From Anoxypelagibacter denitrificans (lineage in GTDB: Bacteria > Pseudomonadota > Alphaproteobacteria > Pelagibacterales > Pelagibacteraceae), in NCBI GenBank assembly GCA_017640265.1, contig JAGFVZ010000001.1, positions 1-59,147 on the forward strand: a stretch of 59,147 bases of DNA, given 5' to 3'. Below the pieces are notes generated by a model. It saw only the letters and a list, made by a program, of their open reading frames with translations. It was not told the origin of the DNA and made no database searches. The stretch's first letter is position 1. Each line of letters starts with the position of its first letter. Positions 1 to 8,575 of this stretch are shown one piece after another. A program made the translations under genes and the position numbers.

Positions 1-289
1 TCATAGTTAAAAATTCTGATATAATTTTTTTTGCTATATCAAAATCTTTCCCTTTTACAATCTCTGTCATAATCGATGCCGAAGCCATTGAAATAGCACA
101 GCCTTCTCCTTCGAATGAAAGATCGCTCACTTTTTTATTATCATCCGATTTTAAAAATACGTGCACTTTATCACCGCAAAGCGGATTGTATCCTTCTGCC
201 TCTTTATTGAAACCATCACATTTTTTTTTATTTCTAGGATTCTTTCCGTGGTCTAATATTATTTCTTGATATAATTCTTTTAAATCCAT
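1..289 (-). CDS. sufU: NifU/IscU-like Fe-S scaffold protein SufU (3' end outside window)
   Basis: The frame starts with ATG at 289 and runs off the left edge with no stop, so only the first 96 codons are present. It reads as an IscU/SufU-type scaffold: an N-terminal LYQEIILDH helix, then NPLCGDKV (Cys38) and FEGEGCAIS (Cys64), which are the first two of the three cluster-binding cysteines of the family; the third lies outside the window. The start codon directly abuts the sufS stop, so it is the last visible gene of the suf operon. Proteins of this type accept sulfur from SufS or carry Fe-S clusters in the cytosol. SufU-like versus plain NifU-like cannot be settled from the fragment. Confidence 0.85.
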   Translation of the reverse strand, partial: MDLKELYQEIILDHGKNPRNKKKCDGFNKEAEGYNPLCGDKVHVFLKSDDNKKVSDLSFEGEGCAISMASASIMTEIVKGKDFDIAKKIISEFLTM

Positions 290-1507
290 TTAAATTTTAA
301 AAACTTTCTTGCAGTTATTTATGGCTTTACTTAAAACATCAATATCTTCCTTAGAGTTATAAATGCCTAAAGAAACTCTTGCAGTTGCAGCGATACCAAA
401 TTTTTCATGTAAAATTTGGCAGCAATGATGACCGGCTCTTATTGCAACTCCATCTTCATCTAAAATGGTAGCTATGTCGTGAGGATGGATGCCTTTTATA
501 GTAAACGATATAATTGACCCCCTACTCTTTGGATCTCCGATAATTTTAACAGAGTTATGTTTCCTAAGCTGTTCTAATCCATATTCCATAATTTCTTTTT
601 CATGTTGCATAATATTTTTTATTCCGATGTTTTCGATAAATTTAATGGATTCTGAAAACCCAACTACCTCTGCTGTCTGTAATGTTCCTGCTTCATATTT
701 AGCAGGACTTTCGGCAAAAGTAATACCATCTTTTTTTACTTCTTCGATCATTCCTCCGCCTCCATGATATGGAGATAATTCGTCTAACCATTTCTTCTTT
801 GCATACAAAATTCCTACCCCTGTTGGACCATACATTTTATGGCAAGAGATAGCATAAAAATCACAACCTAGTTCTTGCATGTTTAATGGTAAATGAGGTG
901 CGGCTTGACTCCCGTCAATCAATACAGGAATTTTTTTTGTTTTTGCTAAATCAATAATTTTTTTAATAGGTAAAATTGCTCCAGTAACATTTGACAGATG
1001 AGTAAGTGCAATAATTCTAGTTTTGCTTGATATTAATTTTCTGATTTCATCAACATCAACTTCTCCTTTGTCATTGCATTCTGCAAATTTAATAACAGCC
1101 CCTTTTCTCTGTCTTATAAAGTGCCATGGCACATAATTAGAATGATGTTCTAATTCAGTAATTAAAATTTCATCACCTTTTTGAATAAATTTTTCACCAT
1201 AAGTCGTGGCAATTAAATTAATTGATTCAGTAGCATTCTTGGTAAATATTATTTCCTCTCTTGATTTAGCGTTTATATATTTTTTAACAATGTCTCTTGT
1301 CTCTTCGAATCTGTTAGTAGCTGTCACTGCTAAGCTATGCACACTTCTTCCAATATTTGAAAATTCTTTTTGATAAAATTTAGAAATTCTATCTATAACT
1401 CTTTTCGGTTTCTGAGATGAATTTGCACTGTCCAAATAAATTAATGGTTTCCCGTTTATTTTTTCTTGAAAAATTGGAAACTGAGATTTAATTAGCTTAA
1501 TGTCCAT
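290..1507 (-). CDS. sufS: SufS-type cysteine desulfurase (PLP enzyme)
   Basis: 405 residues, the normal length for group II cysteine desulfurases. The enzyme removes sulfur from L-cysteine as a persulfide for Fe-S cluster assembly. Visible landmarks are HHSNYVPWH, the PLP-lysine motif SCHKMYGPTGVG in mid-protein, and RAGHHCCQ near residues 357-364, where the first Cys (about 362) matches the SufS active-site cysteine. The alternative start codons are not needed because the N-terminus MDIKLIKSQFPIF is typical. It overlaps the end of sufD by 11 nt and abuts sufU, implying translational coupling inside the suf operon. Identification is by motif and context and is firm. Confidence 0.96.
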   Translation of the reverse strand: MDIKLIKSQFPIFQEKINGKPLIYLDSANSSQKPKRVIDRISKFYQKEFSNIGRSVHSLAVTATNRFEETRDIVKKYINAKSREEIIFTKNATESINLIATTYGEKFIQKGDEILITELEHHSNYVPWHFIRQRKGAVIKFAECNDKGEVDVDEIRKLISSKTRIIALTHLSNVTGAILPIKKIIDLAKTKKIPVLIDGSQAAPHLPLNMQELGCDFYAISCHKMYGPTGVGILYAKKKWLDELSPYHGGGGMIEEVKKDGITFAESPAKYEAGTLQTAEVVGFSESIKFIENIGIKNIMQHEKEIMEYGLEQLRKHNSVKIIGDPKSRGSIISFTIKGIHPHDIATILDEDGVAIRAGHHCCQILHEKFGIAATARVSLGIYNSKEDIDVLSKAINNCKKVFKI

Positions 1508-2747
1508 AAATTTGTTTCGCTAGTTTGTCTTGAATAAATTTTTTAATCGAAGCACTTTTAATAATTTGAACTACATCATCTAAAAATCCTTTTATTAAAA
1601 GTTTTGTAGACTCTTTTCTATTTAGACCTCTCGTCATCAAATAATAAAGTGAATCTTCATCAAGACTTCCAGAAGTGGATCCGTGGGAACATTTAACGTT
1701 GTCAGCATAAATCTCTAATTCAGGTTTGGAATCAAATTCAGAATCGCTACTTAATAATAAGGCTTTGCTTAACTGATAAGCGTTAGTTTTTTGGGCGATA
1801 TTTTTTACATAAATTTTACCCTGATACACACCTTTGCTATCAGAGCTTAAAACACTCTTAACTTTTTGGTAACTCTTACAATTCTCAGCTAAATGATTTA
1901 TGCGCGTTTTAATTTCCTGATGATCATTGGTATTCAAAAATAAGGCTGATTGTACGTTACATTCAGAATTTTTTCCCTCTAAATCACATTCAATGTCTAA
2001 TTTGTTAAATTTGAGTCCTGATGAAAAAATAAAACTTGTATAGTTTGAATTTGACAAAAGTTTATTTTTTGAAAATTTATAAAAATAACCATTACTTCTA
2101 TTGTCTTGAATAAATATATGTTTAAACTTAGAATTTTTTTCCAATATCACGTTCTCACAAATATTGTTTATAAATTTAAATTTGGATTCATTGACAGTAT
2201 AGTCAATAATATGAATCTCTGAATTTTCTTTGATTGTTATTTTGTTTTTTTTATTTAAAATTTTATTCTTCAGGTCTTTCGTAAAAAAGTTATAAATTAT
2301 TACAACTTTTTTAAGTCTATAATTCTTTTCAATCTCTAATGAATATCCTTCTTTTGCTAAGGCGTTATTTAAACAAACTAATGGATTTTGGCTTGTTTCA
2401 TAATTGATGTTATCTTTCTTGTAAGAATTAATTCTGATTTTACTTTTATCTTCGTAATCAAAGTTGCTTGATTGTAAATTGCCATTTACAAGTAATATAT
2501 AATTGTGATCAAAATCTTTAAGTAAATTTATTTTTTTAATATCAGCTAATGTATTTTTTGTGTCTAATTGATCAAAATTTTTATAAACTATGTCTCTAAA
2601 ATCTGAAAATTTCCAATCTTCAAGTTTTTTACTTGGAAATCCATTGGTATTAAAAAATTCTAAATTTTTTATTCTAAAGTTCTTTTCTTTTTCGCTTATT
2701 TTTTCAATTTTATCGATCTCACTAGAATTAACTTCAAAATTGTGCAT
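1497..2747 (-). CDS. sufD: Fe-S cluster assembly protein SufD
   Basis: 416 residues. SufD pairs with SufB on a SufC ATPase dimer to build Fe-S clusters. The N-terminal half is divergent and lysine/asparagine-rich; the C-terminal part holds the conserved SufB/SufD beta-helix core, including IYADNVKCSHGSTSGSLDED, whose Cys-Ser-His segment corresponds to the SufD site at the SufB-SufD interface, followed by YYLMTRGL. It starts 4 nt after the sufC stop and its 3' end overlaps sufS by 11 nt, so it is co-transcribed. The weak N-terminal conservation is normal for SufD. Confidence 0.94.
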   Translation of the reverse strand: MHNFEVNSSEIDKIEKISEKEKNFRIKNLEFFNTNGFPSKKLEDWKFSDFRDIVYKNFDQLDTKNTLADIKKINLLKDFDHNYILLVNGNLQSSNFDYEDKSKIRINSYKKDNINYETSQNPLVCLNNALAKEGYSLEIEKNYRLKKVVIIYNFFTKDLKNKILNKKNKITIKENSEIHIIDYTVNESKFKFINNICENVILEKNSKFKHIFIQDNRSNGYFYKFSKNKLLSNSNYTSFIFSSGLKFNKLDIECDLEGKNSECNVQSALFLNTNDHQEIKTRINHLAENCKSYQKVKSVLSSDSKGVYQGKIYVKNIAQKTNAYQLSKALLLSSDSEFDSKPELEIYADNVKCSHGSTSGSLDEDSLYYLMTRGLNRKESTKLLIKGFLDDVVQIIKSASIKKFIQDKLAKQIYGH

Positions 2748-2751
2748 TATT

Positions 2752-3486
2752 TTAATTTGTTTTTTTGTAACCTGTTTTTTCTAATTCTTCAGCTAATTCA
2801 CTACATCCAGATTTGACAATTTTTCCATCAGACAAAACATGAACAAAATCAGGTTTGATGTAATTAAGCAATCTTTGATAATGAGTTATAACTAAAAAAG
2901 ATTTTTTTTTATTTCTTGATGAATTTACTCCGTTAGCGATAACTTTTAGAGCATCAATGTCCAATCCTGAGTCGGTTTCATCTAGTATAGAAAAGTTTGG
3001 ATCTAAAATTTTCATTTGTAAAATTTCATTTTTTTTCTTTTCGCCGCCAGAAAAACCAACGTTTAATTGTCTTGATAAAAAATTCTCATCAATTCCAAGT
3101 TCGGATGATTTTTCTTTCAGCAATTTTAAAAAGGACAGCGTGTCCATTTCTTTTTCACCTCTTGCTTTACGAATAGAGTTTAAAGATGTTTTTAAAAAAA
3201 TATTTGTGTTTACCCCAGGTATTTCTAGAGGATATTGAAAAGCCAAAAAAATTCCTTTTTTAGCTCTTTCTTCAATGGTGATTTCTTTTAGATCTTTTCC
3301 TTCAAAATTTAATTTTCCAGAAATTTTATACCCGCCTTTTCCTGATAGGACATTTGCTAAAGTACTTTTGCCTGAACCATTGGGGCCCATTATTGCATGT
3401 AATTCACCAGGTTTTATACTTAAATTTAGACCTTTAAGAATTGATTTATTATTTATCGATACTTGTAAATTTTTAATTTCTAACAT
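2752..3486 (-). CDS. sufC: SufC ABC-type ATPase of the Fe-S assembly complex
   Basis: 244 residues, a soluble ABC ATPase. Walker A is GPNGSGKST, the signature is GFSGGEKKKNEILQM, and Walker B is FSILDETDSGLDIDAL; DETDSGLD rather than the usual transporter Walker B is diagnostic of SufC. It energises the SufBC2D scaffold rather than moving a substrate across a membrane. The start ATG overlaps the sufB stop by 1 nt and sufD follows after 4 nt. Family and role are firm. Confidence 0.97.
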   Translation of the reverse strand: MLEIKNLQVSINNKSILKGLNLSIKPGELHAIMGPNGSGKSTLANVLSGKGGYKISGKLNFEGKDLKEITIEERAKKGIFLAFQYPLEIPGVNTNIFLKTSLNSIRKARGEKEMDTLSFLKLLKEKSSELGIDENFLSRQLNVGFSGGEKKKNEILQMKILDPNFSILDETDSGLDIDALKVIANGVNSSRNKKKSFLVITHYQRLLNYIKPDFVHVLSDGKIVKSGCSELAEELEKTGYKKTN

Positions 3487-4922
3487 TATCCAACGCTTCC
3501 CTCTAAACTAATACTCACTAATTTTTGAGCCTCTACAGCAAATTCCATTGGCAATTGCTGTAGCACTTCTTTACAGAAACCATTTACAATTAGACTGACA
3601 GATTCCTCTTGGTTTAAACCTCTTTGATTACAATAAAATAATTGCTCTTCGTTTATTTTAGATGTGGTAGCTTCATGTTCTGCGATAGATGAAGAATTTT
3701 TATTCTTAATATAAGGAATGGTATGGGCACCACATTTGTTACCCATAAGTAATGAATCACATTGAGTATAATTTCTTGAATTTAAAGCTTTTCTTCCAAT
3801 GTCAACCAAACCTCTGTAAGTATTATCAGCTTTCCCTGCTGATATTCCTTTTGAAATAATTTTGCTTTTTGTATTTTTTCCTAAATGAATCATCTTCGTT
3901 CCTGTATCAGCTTTTTGGTGATTGTTTGTAATTGCGATTGAGTAAAATTCACCTATAGAATTATCTCCTTGCAATATGCAGCTAGGATACTTCCATGTAA
4001 TTGCAGATCCAGTTTCAACTTGTGTCCAAGAAATTTTAGAATTTCTTCCTCTACAAACACCTCTTTTTGTAACAAAATTATAAATGCCACCAACTCCATC
4101 TTTATCTCCTGGATACCAATTCTGAACCGTTGAATATTTAATCTCCGCATCATCTAAAGCTACTAATTCAACATTTGCTACATGTAATTGTTTTTCATTT
4201 CTTATGGGCGCCGTGCAACCTTCAAGGTAACTAACATAGCTTCCTTTATCAGCTATGATAAGTGTTCTTTCAAACTGTCCTGTTTCTGAAGCGTTAATCC
4301 TGAAATAGGTAGATAGCTCCATTGGACATCTAACATTAGGAGGGATGTATACAAAAGAACCGTCGGTAAAAACTGCTGAATTAAGTGTAGCAAAATAGTG
4401 ATCACTTATAGGTATTACGGAACCTAAATATTTTTTAACTAGATCAGAGTGTTTTTGAATTGCTTCAGAAATAGAACAAAAAATTATTCCTTTTTTTGTT
4501 AATTCATCTTTATAAGTTGTAGCAACCGATACCGAGTCAAATATAGCGTCAACAGCAACGCCGCTCAATTTTTTTTGTTCTTGTAATGGAATTCCTAATT
4601 TATTGTATGTTTCAATTAACTTGGGATCTACTTCGTCTAGGCTTTTGGGTTTATCAGATAAACTTTTGGGAGCAGAATAATAGTATAGGTCTTGATAATT
4701 AATTTTGGGATATTTTGGTTTCTGCCAATTCGGCTCTTCGAGATTTTTAAATCTCTTAAATGCTTTTAATCTCCAATCTAACATCCATTTAGGTTCTTTT
4801 TTAATATCTGATATAAATTTAATAGACTGTTCACTTAAACCTTTAGGCGCACGAATATTCTCAATATCTGTGATAAATCCATATTTATAATCTTGATTTA
4901 TATTTATATTTTGTTTTTTCAT
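3486..4922 (-). CDS. sufB: Fe-S cluster assembly protein SufB
   Basis: 478 residues, full length for SufB, the scaffold subunit on which nascent clusters form together with SufD and SufC. Recognisable stretches are VIPISDHYFATLNSAVFTDG, YLEGCTAP, CRGRNSKISWTQVETGSA and, near the C-terminus, QCDSLLMGNKCGAHTIPY and EHEATTSKINEEQLFYCNQRG, the last holding conserved cluster-site residues. ATG is at 4922, directly after the stop of the Rrf2 regulator gene. It is the first structural gene of the operon and shares the promoter upstream of the regulator. Confidence 0.97.
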   Translation of the reverse strand: MKKQNININQDYKYGFITDIENIRAPKGLSEQSIKFISDIKKEPKWMLDWRLKAFKRFKNLEEPNWQKPKYPKINYQDLYYYSAPKSLSDKPKSLDEVDPKLIETYNKLGIPLQEQKKLSGVAVDAIFDSVSVATTYKDELTKKGIIFCSISEAIQKHSDLVKKYLGSVIPISDHYFATLNSAVFTDGSFVYIPPNVRCPMELSTYFRINASETGQFERTLIIADKGSYVSYLEGCTAPIRNEKQLHVANVELVALDDAEIKYSTVQNWYPGDKDGVGGIYNFVTKRGVCRGRNSKISWTQVETGSAITWKYPSCILQGDNSIGEFYSIAITNNHQKADTGTKMIHLGKNTKSKIISKGISAGKADNTYRGLVDIGRKALNSRNYTQCDSLLMGNKCGAHTIPYIKNKNSSSIAEHEATTSKINEEQLFYCNQRGLNQEESVSLIVNGFCKEVLQQLPMEFAVEAQKLVSISLEGSVG

Positions 4923-5348
4923 TTAATTTAAATCTGATTGTTTTTGTTTTATTAAATCGCCTAAGTTTGTACTATCAAAAAAATCATTTATGTGTTGTTC
5001 AAGATCTACCCACAGATGATGAGTAATACATCTAACAGATTTTCCCTGGCAGCTTTTTTTTGAATTCCTGTTACAGTTTAAAGTTTTAACCTCCTCATCA
5101 ACGGCAAAAATTATATTTGAAATTTTTATGTCCTTGGGGGTTTTTTCTAAAATATAACCGCCCAAAGGTCCTCTAACACTTTTAACCAATTTTCTATTTT
5201 TTAGTTTAGAAAAAAGTTGTTCTAAATAAGATAAAGAAATATTTTGTCTCAAAGATATATCTTTAAGACTAACTGGTTTTAGTTTTTGATTGGCCGCTAT
5301 ATCCGCCATTGCCATAACTGCGTATCTGCCTTTAGTAGTAAGCTTCAT
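4923..5348 (-). CDS. iscR: Rrf2-family Fe-S-sensing regulator, IscR-like
   Basis: 141 residues. An N-terminal winged helix (MKLTTKGRYAVMAMADIA, then SLSYLEQLFSKLKNRKLVKSVRGPLGGY) is followed by a cysteine triplet LNCNRNSKKSC...RCITHH. Three Cys plus a His is the IscR-type [2Fe-2S] ligand set, with slightly different spacing from E. coli IscR. As first gene of the suf operon it most likely senses cluster status and represses its own operon; a perfect inverted repeat sits in the spacer of its promoter. That autoregulation is inferred. It could equally be called SufR-like, but the motif favours IscR. Confidence 0.93.
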   Translation of the reverse strand: MKLTTKGRYAVMAMADIAANQKLKPVSLKDISLRQNISLSYLEQLFSKLKNRKLVKSVRGPLGGYILEKTPKDIKISNIIFAVDEEVKTLNCNRNSKKSCQGKSVRCITHHLWVDLEQHINDFFDSTNLGDLIKQKQSDLN

Positions 5349-5370
5349 ATTTTGTAGTATTTTAGAGGTT

Positions 5371-5399
5371 TATTTACTAATTCCTAGTAAAATAGTCAA
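5371..5399 (-). promoter_or_regulatory. suf operon promoter with embedded inverted-repeat operator
   Basis: Read on the minus strand there is TTGACT (5399-5394), a 17-nt spacer, then TAAATA (5376-5371), a good sigma70-type pair 22 nt upstream of the iscR start codon. Within spacer and -10 lies a perfect inverted repeat, TTTACTA-5 nt-TAGTAAA (5373-5391). Its position would let a bound Rrf2 dimer block RNA polymerase. The repeat is seen directly; binding by the adjacent IscR-like protein is inference. Confidence 0.6.
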
Positions 5400-5482
5400 C
5401 TTTATAAAAAATAAATAAATGTGTCACGTTCAAAACATGTTATAAATCTTCTTTTTTTTGAAATTAATTATCATTATTAACC

Positions 5483-6139
5483 ATGAAGCAAAAAAGTTTA
5501 GAAGTTTTTATACCAAGTTCGTCTGGTCGAATAGAAGGAAGGTACTTTAAAAATCAAAAAGAAGGATCTCCGATCGCTATTATTTTACATCCACATCCGC
5601 AATATGGAGGAACAATGAATAATAGAATTGTACAAGAAACATATAATATTTTTATAAAAAATGGATTTTCTGTTTTAAAATTTAATTTTAGAGGTGTCGG
5701 AAAAAGTGATGGAACATTTGACAATGGACAAGGAGAACTTTCTGATGCTGCTACAGCGCTAGATTGGATTGAAAGAGAAAATCAAGATTATAGTCAATGT
5801 TGGGTTTCGGGATTTTCTTTTGGTTCTTTAATTTGTATGCAACTAATAATGAGAAGACCTGAGGTGACAAAATTTATAGCTATTGCGCCACAACCAAATG
5901 TTTATGATTTTACCTTTTTAGCGCCATGTCCAACTTCGGGACAAATTATTTTTGGTGAAAAAGATGAACTGGTATCAAAATCAAGCATTCAAGATTTAAA
6001 TAATAGGTTAAAAAGTCAAAAGGGAATAGAAGTAGATTTTTCTGAGATAAAAAACTCAAATCATTTTTTCAAAGATAAGGAAGAAGATCTAAAAAAAGTT
6101 ATTGATAAATATATACAAAAAAATACTGCACTTATTTAG
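5483..6139 (+). CDS. alpha/beta hydrolase, dienelactone-hydrolase-like
   Basis: 218 residues, cytosolic (no signal peptide). The fold markers are HPHPQYGGTMNN after the first core strands, FNFRGVGKSDG, the nucleophile elbow VSGFSFGSL (Ser of G-F-S-F-G), the acid region FGEKDELV and the terminal histidine in NSNHFFKD. This matches small esterase-like hydrolases found beside suf or anmK genes in many Alphaproteobacteria; the substrate is unknown. It is transcribed divergently from the suf operon and ends in an 8-nt convergent overlap with anmK. The family is sure, the function is not. Confidence 0.85.
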   Translation: MKQKSLEVFIPSSSGRIEGRYFKNQKEGSPIAIILHPHPQYGGTMNNRIVQETYNIFIKNGFSVLKFNFRGVGKSDGTFDNGQGELSDAATALDWIERENQDYSQCWVSGFSFGSLICMQLIMRRPEVTKFIAIAPQPNVYDFTFLAPCPTSGQIIFGEKDELVSKSSIQDLNNRLKSQKGIEVDFSEIKNSNHFFKDKEEDLKKVIDKYIQKNTALI

Positions 6140-7276
6140 TCTTTACAGTTACCCCTCCAGTAAATCCATCCCTATCTTTAGATTTGCATCCCGTTGTATA
6201 GAAAGATGATATCGGCATTTTTAAAAAAGATCTTATAGCTAGATACGCAAATGCTTGGGACTCTACAAAATCTCCATCTATTCCATAATCATCAATTGAT
6301 TGGATACTATATTTTTAAATATATTTCGCTAAGACGTTTCATTAAAAATTTATTTTTCTACCACCGCCGCAAACTACAATTTCCATAACTTATCTCTTGT
6401 TCCGTCTAAAATAATCAGAAGCGCAGATGATAAGAGTCTAACAGTAAATTCAACTAAAGTAGCAGCGCCATCTTCAAGAGAAAGACTCCTAACGAAAGAT
6501 ATATCAAAATCTTTTATATCTAAAGAAAATCTAGTTTCATCTTTTACCTGAGGAGATTTTTCAATGAGTTGCCTAAAAATAGTTTCATTCTTTTTTCCTG
6601 ATTGTGCTATTAAACCATCTTGATCATATTGTTTTTTAGAATTTTCTCTAATCCATTTATCAATTAAACAATTTCCAGGTCCAATATCATAACTACGCAT
6701 AGTTTCGTGTTCATGAGATAATACTGCAGTTATATTTGCTATACCTCCCAAATTTAGGACGCAAACAGGTAGATCGATTTTATTTTGGATTACCATTTGT
6801 TGATGAAAAATTGGTGTTAATGGAGCTCCTTGTCCATTATTTTTTAAATCATTTTGTCTAAAATCATAAATAACAGTCTTTTTTGTAAGTTGTGACAAAA
6901 GTTTTCCATCTCCCAATTGCCTAGAAATCTTTTCTTTTGCATTATGAAAAATAGTCTGTCCGTGAAAACCTATTAGATCTATATTAAAGCCTCCTATTTC
7001 TGAACCGTTTATAATTTCTTTTATTACCTCAGCATGAAATAGGGTGATTTCTTTTTCTAGTGATTCTAGTTCTTTTGATAAATTCTCCAAATCTTTAGAA
7101 TTATTTATTTTGTCTTTTAAGTTATGAATATTTTTATAAACATCCTGATTGTACTTAAAATACTTATCCAAAATCACTTTATATTTAGTTTCGCCATCAG
7201 ATCGAATAACTGATGCATCTACACCGTCTCCGGATGTTCCGCTCATTAGCCCCAAAGATGTATATTCTTTTGTCAT
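6132..7276 (-). CDS. anmK: anhydro-N-acetylmuramic acid kinase, frame broken near the 3' end
   Basis: AnmK phosphorylates and opens 1,6-anhydro-MurNAc during cell-wall recycling. The first 300 residues are intact: LGLMSGTSGDGVDAS, GFHGQTIFHNA, NNGQGAPLTPIFHQ, LNLGGIANIT and YDIGPGNCLIDKW are all family hallmarks. At about 6374 the frame ends early, but the missing C-terminus is encoded just downstream in shifted frames: EIVVCGGG, then NKFLMKRLSEIYL, then SIDDYGIDGDFVESQAFAYL to FTGGVTVKTK with a stop at 6132. Three one-base changes, two of them adding A to A5 runs, restore a protein of about 380 residues. Sequencing error or a young pseudogene are both possible. Confidence 0.85.
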
Positions 7277-7333
7277 ATTTATATTTATTTATACCAATTT
7301 TTGTATAATAGTAGCTTTAGTACACAAAGTTCT

Positions 7334-8575
7334 ATGAAAAATGCTCTTTTATCGGAAATGAATTTAAGAGGTTTTCTGAATCAATGTACCGATTTAGAAA
7401 AACTGGATAAAGTTTGTAGTGAAAAATCAATAAGTGCCTATATAGGATTCGACTGTACTGCTAGCAGCCTCCACGTTGGAAGCTTATTGCAAATCATGGT
7501 TTTAAGACTTCTGCAAAAGCATGGTCATCAACCAATAGTCCTGTTAGGTGGTGGAACCACTTTGATTGGTGATCCGTCAGGTAAAGATTCGACAAGACAA
7601 ATTTTAAAACAAAAAAATATAAAAAAAAATATTTTAAGTATAAAAAAAATTTTTGAAAAACTTTTAAATTCTAAAAATAAAAAAACTAAACCTATTTTTG
7701 TAGATAATTATAGCTGGCTAGGAAAATTGAAGTATATCGATTTTTTGAGAGATGTTGGAAGACATTTTACAATTAACAAGATGCTTACATTCGACAGTGT
7801 AAAACTTCGATTGGAAAGAAAACAATCTTTAAGTTATATGGAGTTTAATTATATGATTTTACAGGCTTATGATTTTTATCAGTTATTTAAAAAAAATAAT
7901 TGCATTTTACAAATGGGTGGTTCTGATCAATGGGGAAATATTGTCAATGGTGTTGAATTAATCAGAAGAATTTTACAAAAAGAAGCTTTTGGCCTCACGA
8001 CTCCTCTAATAACTCTTTCCTCGGGAGATAAAATGGGCAAGTCTGAAAAAGGTGCGGTATGGTTAGATCAAAAATTATTTTCTGCATATGACTACTGGCA
8101 GTTCTGGAGAAACACTGCTGATGAAGATGTTAAAAAATTTTTAAAATACTTCACTGAAATAGATATAAATGAAATATCTAAAAAAATTGAGAACGAGAAA
8201 GACATCAACAAATTAAAAATATTGTTAGCAAATGAAGCGACCAACATATTGCATGGTTCAAAAGCTGCCAAAGACAGTGAGGAAACCGCAAAAGAAACTT
8301 TTATTCGAGGTGGTATTGGAAAAGAAATACCTGAAAAAAAAATTTCTAGAAAATTAATTTCAAAAGGGATTAACATTATAGACTTAGTTTTCCAGAATGG
8401 TCTTTCTTCTTCAAAAGGTGATGCAAGAAGAATATTGAAAAATAAAGGTATTAAAATAGATGATCAAATTATCAGTGATGAGAAAAAAATAATTGACTTA
8501 GAAAACTTTTCAGAAAAAAATTATATCAAATTATCTATCGGAAAAAAAACACACTTAAAGATTACAGCTATTTAG
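7334..8575 (+). CDS. tyrS: tyrosyl-tRNA synthetase
   Basis: 413 residues from ATG 7334. It charges tRNA-Tyr. The class I signatures are YIGFDCTASSLHVGSL (HIGH variant HVGS) and KMGKSEKG (KMSKS variant); GGSDQWGNIVNG is the tyrosine-binding region and the C-terminal part (about 340-410) is an S4 RNA-binding domain. An in-frame TTG at 7301 gives a longer frame, but a TATAAT-like box overlaps it (7304-7309), so the ATG is preferred. It is divergent from anmK and ends in an 8-nt convergent overlap with the AsmA-like gene. Confidence 0.96.
   Translation: MKNALLSEMNLRGFLNQCTDLEKLDKVCSEKSISAYIGFDCTASSLHVGSLLQIMVLRLLQKHGHQPIVLLGGGTTLIGDPSGKDSTRQILKQKNIKKNILSIKKIFEKLLNSKNKKTKPIFVDNYSWLGKLKYIDFLRDVGRHFTINKMLTFDSVKLRLERKQSLSYMEFNYMILQAYDFYQLFKKNNCILQMGGSDQWGNIVNGVELIRRILQKEAFGLTTPLITLSSGDKMGKSEKGAVWLDQKLFSAYDYWQFWRNTADEDVKKFLKYFTEIDINEISKKIENEKDINKLKILLANEATNILHGSKAAKDSEETAKETFIRGGIGKEIPEKKISRKLISKGINIIDLVFQNGLSSSKGDARRILKNKGIKIDDQIISDEKKIIDLENFSEKNYIKLSIGKKTHLKITAI

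Noticed and set aside
489..767. Long antisense frames inside sufS, sufC, gcvP, acnA and other genes
   Set aside because: They lie wholly opposite well-identified genes, have no ribosome-binding site or family match, and are expected by chance opposite coding sequence.
7301..7333. In-frame TTG as the tyrS start
   Set aside because: A TATAAT-like box overlaps it and the extra residues do not belong to the family N-terminus; ATG 7334 fits better.
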